This document shows positions 50,255 to 57,714 of a DNA stretch of 64,000 bases, in pieces. The stretch covers positions 1,302,001 through 1,366,000 of the forward strand of contig NZ_CP170723.1 of NCBI RefSeq assembly GCF_043099285.1, given 5' to 3'. The notes beneath the pieces are model-generated. The model saw nothing but the letters and a program-made list of their open reading frames with translations, made no database searches and had not been told where the DNA came from. Source of the DNA: Oryzobacter telluris. GTDB taxonomy: Bacteria > Actinomycetota > Actinomycetes > Actinomycetales > Dermatophilaceae. A program made the position numbers and the translations under genes. Each line of letters begins with the position of its first letter. Position 1 is the stretch's first letter.

Positions 50255-51081
50255 GACGCCTCCGCCGAGCGACGGAACACCACGCCGTACACGCGCTTGA
50301 GCAACGTCGGCGGGATGACGCGGAAGGCGGCCCGCGCCACCATGTTCCGGGCGAGGACGACGTTGCCGAAGGCGCCGGTGTCGCGCAGCCGCCGCTGCAC
50401 GTCGAGGTCGGCCCGCACCATCCGCCAGCCGCCGCGGCGGGCGATCATCCCGTCGCCGGCGTTGAACAGCACGAGCGGCTCGGGGAGGTTCTCGGAGCGC
50501 GCACCGCCGGCGAGGAGCCGCCCGAACAGGTCGTAGTCCTGCATGTAGCGCAGGTCGGAGTACCCGCCGACCTCGAGGGCCAGCTCGCGGCGGAACACCA
50601 CGGTCGGGTTGTTGATCGGGTTGTTCACCCGCAGCCGCCGCAGGATCTGCTCGTGCGTGCGCGGGGCCGACCGCCGGCCGATGACGTTCTCGGGGGAGCC
50701 CTCGAACTCGAGCATCTCGGCACCCACGAGGTCGAGCCGCCGCTCCTCCACCGCCTGCATCTGGCGCTCGAGGCGCTGGGGGAGGGAGACGTCGTCGGAG
50801 TCGTGGCGGGCCACGTAGTCGCCGGTCGCGGCCTCGAGGCCGTGCGCCGAGGCCAGCCCGCTGCCGACGTTGCGCGCCAGCCGTTCGACCCGGATGGAGG
50901 GGTGGGCGGCGGCCGCGGCCTCGATGGCGGCGTCGAGCACGGGCGGCACCGGGCCGTCGACGACGACGAGGAACTCCTCGGGGGGGCGGGTCTGGCCGGT
51001 GATCGAGGCGACCGAGCGCTCCAGCTCCTCCACCGAGGTGCCGTGGTAGGCCGTCATGAGGACGGTGAGCGTCGGGGGCAT
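50251..51081 (-). CDS. GT2 family glycosyltransferase
   Basis: The 276-residue GT-A enzyme: LTVLMTAYHGTSVEELERSV, EFLVVVDGPVPP, GLEAATGDYVARHDSDDVSL (metal-binding DSDD), NNPINNPTVVFRRELALEVG and YMQDYDLFGRLLAGG. It resembles wall- or capsule-polymer GT2 enzymes such as those near Wzx flippases. Leaderless start: TAGAAT (complement of 51088-51093) is 6 nt before ATG 51081, and that hexamer overlaps the stop codon of the flippase gene. It forms a coupled pair with the gene at 49454. Confidence 0.88.
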   Translation of the reverse strand: MPPTLTVLMTAYHGTSVEELERSVASITGQTRPPEEFLVVVDGPVPPVLDAAIEAAAAAHPSIRVERLARNVGSGLASAHGLEAATGDYVARHDSDDVSLPQRLERQMQAVEERRLDLVGAEMLEFEGSPENVIGRRSAPRTHEQILRRLRVNNPINNPTVVFRRELALEVGGYSDLRYMQDYDLFGRLLAGGARSENLPEPLVLFNAGDGMIARRGGWRMVRADLDVQRRLRDTGAFGNVVLARNMVARAAFRVIPPTLLKRVYGVVFRRSAEAS

Positions 51082-51090
51082 CCGACGATT

Positions 51091-52536
51091 CTAGGAGGCG
51101 TCGGCCGGGGCGCCGCCGCGCACCGTGGCCCACAGGGCCAGGACGTCACGGCGGGAGAGCGCCAGCCACACCCCCGCGAAGAGCAGCACGGCGCCGATCT
51201 CGGCCGCGAGCCGGGCCCCACCCTCCGGGACGCGCACCAGGGCGGCGAGGCCGACGAAGAGCGCGGTGCCGCCGACCAGCCGGGCGGCCAGGCCCAGCCA
51301 GGCCTGCTTCTCGGCGCGCCAGACGACCACGACGGCCGCCACGGACGCCGTCCCCGCGCCGAGCAGGTACCCCACGGCCACCCCGACGATGCCGAACCGG
51401 TCGGAGAGCCACGGCCACAGGACCACGCTGACCACGAGGCCGGAGACGTTGAGCCCCGCGACCAGGCGCGGACCCCACGAGCGGGTCACCATCATCGCGG
51501 TCGTCGCGCCGAGGGCGATCGAGGTGAGCATGACCGCGACGAGCAGGATCGGCAGCACCGCACCGGCCGCCCGGTACTCCTCGCCCCAGATGACGTCGAT
51601 GATGAGCGGGCTGGCGATGACGAGCGTCCCGAACAGGCCGACGAAGATGGCGACGAGGCGGCGCATGATGGCGTCCTCCTGGGTCCGCACCGACGCCCAG
51701 TCCTCGCGCCCCGCGGCGGCGACGAGCGGGGGGATGAGCACGGTGCTCAGCGCGAACGACAGCATCGACGTCGGGGTCGCCAGGGTGAGCGCGGCCGCGA
51801 AGTCACCCGCGGCCGACGAGCCGCCGGACCAGTGGGCCGCGATCTGCGAGAGCTGGAGCAGCCCGCCGCTCGCCAGGCCGCTGACCGCCCCGAACAGCAC
51901 GAAGTGGTCGATCTCGCGGCGCAGCTGCGGCTCGACCCGGCCCTTGGCGCGGGCCGGTCGGCACGCCACGACGAACACCGCGTAGCCCAGCGCCAGGGGG
52001 AGCAGGGTCAGTGCGGTGAGGTCGAGGACGAGGACCACCGTGACCGCGACGAGGGCGGTCGCGCCGGCGATGGTGTCCCACAGGGCGACCTGACGGAAGC
52101 GCAGGTGGCCGTAGGTCACCCCGCGCAGGGTCGTGTAGAGCGAGTAGGCGACGGCCACGACCACGGTCCCGACGACCTGGGCCGGCCCGAAGTCGAGCCA
52201 GACCGCGCCCGAGACCGCGACGACCGCCGGGAGGACGAGGCTCAGCAGGGCGGTGCGGGTCGTGATGTGGCGGGCGACGACCTTGGCGCCCTCCTCGTCG
52301 CCGAGCGCCTCGCGCAGGGCGACGAATTTCGTCCCGGCACCCCCGGCGGGCGCGGCCCACAGCTGGCTGGTGAGCACGGAGAGGGAGAGGGCGGAGTTGG
52401 TCTGGCCGAGGAGCTCGCGCGAGCCGAAGTGGCCGATGAGCACGGAGTAGACGAGCCGCGCCAGGCCCTGGACCGCCGTGGCGTAGGTGCTGAACGCGGC
52501 GCGGTCACGCAGGGTCGTGGTGCGGTCCTGCGGCAT
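51091..52536 (-). CDS. Oligosaccharide flippase (Wzx/MATE-like)
   Basis: The 481-residue protein has about 12-14 hydrophobic helices in the polysaccharide transport/MurJ-MATE arrangement. The N-terminal AAFSTYATAVQGLARLVYSV and LIGHFGSRELLGQTNSALSL are typical of the first two helices. Later helices include VLIPPLVAAAGREDWASVRT and VAIFVGLFGTLVIASPLIID. It would flip undecaprenyl-linked oligosaccharide units outward. Leaderless: TATGCT (complement of 52543-52548) is 6 nt before ATG 52536. With the two downstream GT2 genes it forms a Wzx-type unit distinct from the ABC exporter at 45-46.5 kb. Confidence 0.88.
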   Translation of the reverse strand: MPQDRTTTLRDRAAFSTYATAVQGLARLVYSVLIGHFGSRELLGQTNSALSLSVLTSQLWAAPAGGAGTKFVALREALGDEEGAKVVARHITTRTALLSLVLPAVVAVSGAVWLDFGPAQVVGTVVVAVAYSLYTTLRGVTYGHLRFRQVALWDTIAGATALVAVTVVLVLDLTALTLLPLALGYAVFVVACRPARAKGRVEPQLRREIDHFVLFGAVSGLASGGLLQLSQIAAHWSGGSSAAGDFAAALTLATPTSMLSFALSTVLIPPLVAAAGREDWASVRTQEDAIMRRLVAIFVGLFGTLVIASPLIIDVIWGEEYRAAGAVLPILLVAVMLTSIALGATTAMMVTRSWGPRLVAGLNVSGLVVSVVLWPWLSDRFGIVGVAVGYLLGAGTASVAAVVVVWRAEKQAWLGLAARLVGGTALFVGLAALVRVPEGGARLAAEIGAVLLFAGVWLALSRRDVLALWATVRGGAPADAS

Positions 52537-52713
52537 CTGCGCAGCATACCCAGCACGCGTTCCTGTGAGTTCGTGGTATCAGAGGTGCGCGAGTGGCTGC
52601 TGTGACACACTGACGAGGCTCCTGAACAACTCTCGCACCCGGCCGGGCTCCCTGCACCCGCTTCGGCGGACGTCGCCCCCCGCGTGCCCGATCGATCACG
52701 TCTGGGCTGCCCC

Positions 52714-55700
52714 ATGAGAACTCTCCGACTGCTCACCGCCTCCACCCTGCTCGCCGGGGGGTGCCTCGTCGTCCCCGTCGTCTCGGTCGGCGCCGCACCC
52801 CGTCCCGTCGCGCCCACCGTGGAACGCGTGGCGATGCCGCCGGGGAAGACCGTCGCGCCCGCGACCTCCTCCCACTCGCGCACGACCCGCACGCCAGAGC
52901 CGTCGGCGACCCCCGGGGCCGCCGCACCGACCGAGACCGAGAGCGTCCTCACCCGCGACACCGACGACGCCGACGTCGTCGGCATCACCTTCCCGGACCG
53001 CGCGTCCGCGAAGGACGTCACCGTGGAGGTCCGGAGCAAGGCCGACGGTGCGTGGGGCGGCTGGCAGGCCCTCGAGGTGAGCGACTCCGCTCCGGACCCG
53101 GGCACCCGCGAGGCCGCGCAGGCCAAGGTCGCGACCGAGCCGGTCAGCATCACCGGCTCCGACGAGGTCCAGGTCCGGGTCCGCGCCGAGAAGGAGGGCG
53201 CCCGGCTCGACCGGCTCGACGCCACCTTCGTCGACGGCGGCGAGAGCCCGGCCGACGACAACCTGCAGAGCCTGCCCGCGCAGAGCGCCCGCGCCGGGGC
53301 CAAGCAGCCCGACATCATCAGCCGCGCCGCGTGGGGTGCCGACGAGAACCTCAAGACCTGCACCGCCGACACCGTGGCCGCCATCAAGGGCGCGGTCGTG
53401 CACCACACCGTCAACGCCAACACCTACACCGCCGACGAGGTCCCCGGCCTGCTGCGCGGCATCTACGCGTACCACGTCAACGGCAACGGCTGGTGCGACG
53501 TCGGCTACAACTACTTCGTCGACCGGTTCGGCCGGCTCTTCGAGGGACGCTTCGGCGGCATCTACCGCAACGTCGTCGGCGCCCAGGTGGGCGGCTTCAA
53601 CTCGCAGACCTTCGGCGTCAGCTCGCTCGGCAACCACGACCCGGGCACCGCGGGCGCGGTGGCCCCCAGCTCGGCCGAGCTGACCTCCATCGGCAAGCTC
53701 ATCGGCTGGAAGGCCTGGCTCAACGGCTGGGACCCCAAGACGTCCACGTCGTTCACCTCCGCCGGCAGCACCCGGTACGACGACGGCGTCGTCGTCACCA
53801 AGTCGCGCGTCATGGGGCACCGCGAGCTGAGCATGACGACCTGCCCCGGCGACCTGATGTTCGACAAGCTCGCCACCATCCGGGCCGGCGCCGAGACCAG
53901 CTACACGCAGGGCGTCGCCGAGCGCACGGCCGAGACCGCCGCGGCCGCCGTGAAGGAGACCTACACGCGACCTGTCGGCACCTCCTTCAGCCTGTCCGGC
54001 CGCGGCTTCGGGCACGGGCGCGGCATGAGCCAGTACGGCGCGTACGGGGCCGCCCTCAGCGGGTTGACCCGCGACCAGATCCTCGACTTCTACTACCCGG
54101 GCACGACGCGCTCCACGGCCGTCGGCAACCCGACGATCCGGGTCAGGCTCAGCGCGGTCGGCACCGCCGGCACGCAGGTGGTCACCTCGCCCAAGCTCGT
54201 CGTCAGCGACGGGACCCGGACCGGCTCGCTCTACGCCAAGAACGCCGACGGCACCCTGCGCACCCGCTGGCGCGTGGTGCCGGACGGCGCGGGACTGACC
54301 CTGCAGTGGCTGGAGAAGGGCGTCTGGCGCAGCACGTCGAGCTGGAAGGCGAGCGCGAAGCCGCTGTCCTTCATCGACCCCACCCTGAACAAGGTCCGGG
54401 TCGTCATGCCCGACGGCACCCAGCGCGACTACCGCAAGGAGATCCGCACGCACCGCAACGGCACCGCCGCGATGACGGTGAGCGTGCTCTCGCTCAACTA
54501 CTACCTGCAGAGCGTCGTCCCCTCGGAGATGCCGCCGTCGTGGTCGGCGAACGCCCTGCAGGTGCAGGCCGTCGCCGCGCGCACCTACGCGATGTACCAG
54601 AAGGGCCACCAGCCCTCCGGGTCGCTGTTCGACACCTGCGACTCCACCTCCTGCCAGGTCTACAAGGGCCTGGCCGGCTACAACTCCACCGGCGGGGGGC
54701 TCACCGGGTTCGAGAACCCGAACAGCACCGCCGCGGTGTCCGCGACCAGCGGGCTCGTCGTGAACTACGGCGGCACGCCCGCCCTCACCGAGTTCTCCTC
54801 GTCCAACGGCGGCCAGACCGTGAAGTCCTCGCTGCCCTACCAGGTGTCCAAGCCCGACCCCTACGACAACGTCCCGAGCGGCAGCTCGAGCCGGTGGACC
54901 ACCACCCTCCCGCTGAGCAAGATCCAGGGCGCGTACCCCTCCACCGGCACGTTCCAGGCGCTGCGCATCGAGTCGCGCGACGGCATCAACACCTGGGGAG
55001 GACGCATCGCCTCGGTGACGATCGTGGGGTCGTCGGGCTCGACGACGGTCACCGGTGACGCGTTCCGCTCCTCGATGGGCCTGCGCAGCACCTGGTGGAC
55101 CGTCAGCTCGGCCCCGGCCGTCTCGGCCGCCTCGCTGCCCGAGGACCTCGACGGCAACGAGCACGGCGACCTCGTCGCCGTCGACCCGGCCGGCCACATG
55201 CGCCTGCTCTCCGGCGACGGCCTCGGGGCCTTCACCGCGAAGACGATGGTCGCCGGGGGCTGGGGCAGCGTCGGCCTCGTCGCCGCCGTCGGCGCCTGGG
55301 ACAACGACAACCGGCACGACGTCGTCGAGCGTGACGCGGGCACGCTGTACTACCACCCCGGTGACGGCAAGGGCGGGCTGCTCGCGCGCATCGCCATCAG
55401 CAGCGGCTGGGACGGCGTCGACACGATCACCGGCTCCGGCGACTTCGACGGTGACGGCTACAGCGACTTCCTCGCCCGCACGACGAGCGGCCAGCTGAAG
55501 ATCTACCGCGGCGACGGCAAGGGCGGCGTCATCGCCACCAAGCTGCTCGCCAGCGGCTGGCAGGCCTACCGCCTCGTGTTCTCGCCCGGCGACATCACCG
55601 GCGACGGTCGACCCGACGTCGTCGGCGTGCGCGCCAGCGACAACGCGATGCTGCTCTTCCCGGTCGTCGGCAGCGGGACCCTGGCGGTCCCGACGACCGT

Positions 55701-55899
55701 CGCGGGGGACTGGAGCGGCTACAGCGCCGTCACCGGGCCCGGCGACGTCACCGGCGACGGCCGCGACGACCTCGTGGCGCGCCGGACCTCCGACGGTGCC
55801 GTCATCGTCCTCCCCGGCACCGACATGGGCTCGGTCGGCACCGCGAGGGTCGTGACCGGGACGGCGACGTGGGCCACCTGGACGCGCTGGGCCCCGTGA
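52714..55899 (+). CDS. Exported multidomain wall protein: PGRP amidase + SpoIID-like domain + FG-GAP repeats
   Basis: The 1061-residue protein has a Sec signal peptide (1-29, ASTLLAGGCLVVPVVSVGAA) and a Thr/Pro linker. A PGRP/amidase_2 domain (about 198-375) has ISRAAWGADENLK, GAVVHHTVNANTYTADEVPG, WCDVGYNYFVDRFGRLFEGR and MGHRELSMTTCPGD, giving zinc ligands His, His and Cys. A SpoIID-like domain (about 425-800) has GRGFGHGRGMSQYGAYGAAL, NYYLQSVVPSEMPPSW, AVAARTYAMYQKGH and TEFSSSNGGQTV. At least four FG-GAP/VCBS repeats (about 810-1061; EDLDGNEHGDLVAVDPAGHM, GDFDGDGYSDFLAR, GDITGDGRPDVVGVR, GDVTGDGRDDLVARR) end it. SpoIID is a lytic transglycosylase on denuded glycan, so the two enzymes could act in series. 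Confidence 0.93.
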   Translation: MRTLRLLTASTLLAGGCLVVPVVSVGAAPRPVAPTVERVAMPPGKTVAPATSSHSRTTRTPEPSATPGAAAPTETESVLTRDTDDADVVGITFPDRASAKDVTVEVRSKADGAWGGWQALEVSDSAPDPGTREAAQAKVATEPVSITGSDEVQVRVRAEKEGARLDRLDATFVDGGESPADDNLQSLPAQSARAGAKQPDIISRAAWGADENLKTCTADTVAAIKGAVVHHTVNANTYTADEVPGLLRGIYAYHVNGNGWCDVGYNYFVDRFGRLFEGRFGGIYRNVVGAQVGGFNSQTFGVSSLGNHDPGTAGAVAPSSAELTSIGKLIGWKAWLNGWDPKTSTSFTSAGSTRYDDGVVVTKSRVMGHRELSMTTCPGDLMFDKLATIRAGAETSYTQGVAERTAETAAAAVKETYTRPVGTSFSLSGRGFGHGRGMSQYGAYGAALSGLTRDQILDFYYPGTTRSTAVGNPTIRVRLSAVGTAGTQVVTSPKLVVSDGTRTGSLYAKNADGTLRTRWRVVPDGAGLTLQWLEKGVWRSTSSWKASAKPLSFIDPTLNKVRVVMPDGTQRDYRKEIRTHRNGTAAMTVSVLSLNYYLQSVVPSEMPPSWSANALQVQAVAARTYAMYQKGHQPSGSLFDTCDSTSCQVYKGLAGYNSTGGGLTGFENPNSTAAVSATSGLVVNYGGTPALTEFSSSNGGQTVKSSLPYQVSKPDPYDNVPSGSSSRWTTTLPLSKIQGAYPSTGTFQALRIESRDGINTWGGRIASVTIVGSSGSTTVTGDAFRSSMGLRSTWWTVSSAPAVSAASLPEDLDGNEHGDLVAVDPAGHMRLLSGDGLGAFTAKTMVAGGWGSVGLVAAVGAWDNDNRHDVVERDAGTLYYHPGDGKGGLLARIAISSGWDGVDTITGSGDFDGDGYSDFLARTTSGQLKIYRGDGKGGVIATKLLASGWQAYRLVFSPGDITGDGRPDVVGVRASDNAMLLFPVVGSGTLAVPTTVAGDWSGYSAVTGPGDVTGDGRDDLVARRTSDGAVIVLPGTDMGSVGTARVVTGTATWATWTRWAP

Positions 55900-55918
55900 G
55901 GACCCTGCGCCCGGGCTC

Positions 55919-56557
55919 CTAGCCCAGGTCGACGGTGAACGGGGCCCCCGTGGCCTCGCGCACCTGCTCCTCGGTGACGTCGGGCGCCAGCTCGCGCAGG
56001 ACGAGGCCGTCGGCGGTGACGTCGAGGACCGCGAGGTCGGTGATGATGCGCTGCACGACGGCCTTGCCGGTGAGCGGCAGGGTGCACTCGTCGACGATCT
56101 TGTGCGAGCCGTCCTTGGCGACGTGCTCCATGAGGACGATGACGTGCTTCGCGCCGTGGACGAGGTCCATGGCCCCGCCCATGCCCTTGACCATCTTCCC
56201 GGGGATCATCCAGTTGGCGATGTCGCCCCCGGCCGAGACCTGCATGGCCCCGAGGATGGCGGCGTCGACCTTGCCGCCCCGGATCATCCCGAAGCTCGTG
56301 GCCGAGTCGAAGTAGGAGGCGCCGCGGCGGACCGTGACGGTCTCCTTGCCGGCGTTGATGAGGTCGGGGTCGACCGCGTCCTCGACGGGGTAGGCGCCGA
56401 CGCCGAGGATCCCGTTCTCTGACTGCAGGACGATCTCGACGTCGTCGGGGACGTAGTTGGGCACGAGGGTCGGCAGCCCGATGCCGAGGTTGACGTACGA
56501 GCCGTCGGAGAGCTCGGCGGCGGCCCGGGCGGCCATCTGCTCACGGGTCAGGGGCAT
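55919..56557 (-). CDS. scoB: 3-oxoacid CoA-transferase subunit B
   Basis: The 212-residue subunit carries the catalytic glutamate in VLQSENGILGVGAYP (S-E-N-G motif of family I CoA-transferases). Others are GSYVNLGIGLPTLVPNYVPD, GGKVDAAILGAMQVSAGGDI, ANWMIPGKMVKGMGGAMDLV and CTLPLTGKAVVQRIITDLAV. With subunit A it moves CoA between succinyl-CoA (or another acyl-CoA) and a 3-oxoacid such as acetoacetate, linking branched-chain or ketone-body catabolism to the TCA cycle. It begins 3 bp after the subunit A stop. An atoDA-type acetate:acetoacetate enzyme is the alternative. Confidence 0.9.
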   Translation of the reverse strand: MPLTREQMAARAAAELSDGSYVNLGIGLPTLVPNYVPDDVEIVLQSENGILGVGAYPVEDAVDPDLINAGKETVTVRRGASYFDSATSFGMIRGGKVDAAILGAMQVSAGGDIANWMIPGKMVKGMGGAMDLVHGAKHVIVLMEHVAKDGSHKIVDECTLPLTGKAVVQRIITDLAVLDVTADGLVLRELAPDVTEEQVREATGAPFTVDLG

Positions 56558-56560
56558 GGC

Positions 56561-57355
56561 TCAGGACTCCTTGGTCGCGTCGGCGGCGGGCGTGACGGTG
56601 CGGCGCTCGATGCGCTTGTCGGCGGCCTGCTCTGGGGTCAGGGGCAGCACCCGCTGGACGTAGATGCCGGGCAGGTGGACCTCGTCGGGGGAGAGCTCGC
56701 CGGGCTCGACGAGCTCCTCGACCTCGGCGACGGTGACGCGGCCGGCCATCGCGGCGAGCGGGTTGAAGTTGCGGCTGCTCTTGTTGAACACGAGGTTGCC
56801 GTGCCGGTCGCCCTTCCACGCGCGGACCAGGCCGAAGTCGGCGACGATCGCGTGCTCGAGGACGTACTCGCGCTCGGTGCCGTCGGCGCCCGGGAAGACG
56901 CGCACCTCCTTGGCGGGGGAGGCGAGGACGACGTTGCCCTCGGCGTCGTACTTCCACGGCAGCCCGCCGTCGGCGACCTGGGACCCGACGCCGGTGGGGG
57001 TGAAGAAGGCGGGGATGCCGGCCCCGCCGGCGCGCAGCCGCTCGGCGAGGGTGCCCTGCGGGGTGAGCTCGACCTCGAGCTCGCCCTGGAGGTACTGCCG
57101 GGCGAACTCCTTGTTCTCCCCGACGTAGGAGGAGACCATCCGGCGGATCTGCTTGCTCGCCAGGAGGATGCCGAGACCCCAGTCGTCGACCCCGCAGTTG
57201 TTGGAGACGACCTCGAGGTCGGCGACGCCGGTGCGGTGCAGCTCGGCGATGAGGACCGACGGGATGCCGCAGAGCCCGAACCCTCCGACGGCGAGGGTGG
57301 CCCCGTCGGAGATCCCGGCGACGGCCTCGGCTGGGGTGGTGACGACCTTGTCCAT
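56561..57355 (-). CDS. scoA: 3-oxoacid CoA-transferase subunit A
   Basis: The 264-residue subunit has DGATLAVGGFGLCGIPSVLI (CoA-binding glycine motif), VVSNNCGVDDWGLGILLASK, RRMVSSYVGENKEFARQYL, ELTPQGTLAERLRAGGAGIP, FFTPTGVGS and GNLVFNKSSRNFNPLAAMAG, all typical of ScoA/AtoD-type subunits. ATG 57355 is leaderless: TAGGGT (complement of 57363-57368) ends 7 nt upstream. It is followed directly by scoB. Confidence 0.92.
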   Translation of the reverse strand: MDKVVTTPAEAVAGISDGATLAVGGFGLCGIPSVLIAELHRTGVADLEVVSNNCGVDDWGLGILLASKQIRRMVSSYVGENKEFARQYLQGELEVELTPQGTLAERLRAGGAGIPAFFTPTGVGSQVADGGLPWKYDAEGNVVLASPAKEVRVFPGADGTEREYVLEHAIVADFGLVRAWKGDRHGNLVFNKSSRNFNPLAAMAGRVTVAEVEELVEPGELSPDEVHLPGIYVQRVLPLTPEQAADKRIERRTVTPAADATKES

Positions 57356-57714
57356 GCTCCGCACCCTACCGACGGCCCGGGGGGTGCCCGCCATGGGGCG
57401 GGAGCACAGCCTCGGGGCGTCCCGGTGGCGCCGGGTCACCGGTTCGGCCAGCGGAGAGTGGCCGAACGGCCCCCGCACGGATCTGCAGGATCTTCGGTGT
57501 ACTGACCCGTAGACCGCAAGAAGTATGGTGCTTGTGGGACGTCTGAGAAGTACATCCGTGTAATTCGGGAGATGCGGTGGCAGCGCTCTCGCGGGCGTGG
57601 GACAACTGTCTGGCTCGGTGGTCTCGTGTGACGGATGTGACGTCCGTGACTCGCGGCCACCAGTGCGTCTCGAATCCCTGCCGAGGCGCCCCCTGCACCG
57701 AGGAGCACTCCGTC
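57356..57714. other. 359-bp divergent intergenic region with probable promoters and long leader
   Basis: Left edge: the leaderless scoA promoter (57363-57368). Centre: the most AT-rich part (57495-57570), with a plausible plus-strand promoter, ACTGAC (57501-57506), a 17-bp spacer and TATGGT (57524-57529). That would give the wall peptidase gene a leader of about 178 nt. Within it, GTGAC occurs three times at an exact 9-bp period (57628, 57637, 57646), and GGTGG (57617-57621) can pair with CCACC (57657-57661) around ACGGA/TCCGT. An open frame runs through from 57577, so an N-terminally longer protein is possible. No gene is otherwise seen. Confidence 0.55.

Noticed and set aside
57530..57714. 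c-di-AMP (ydaO-type) riboswitch before the wall peptidase
   Set aside because: The long leader before a wall-lytic gene fits the theme, but I could not find the conserved core motifs of that riboswitch.
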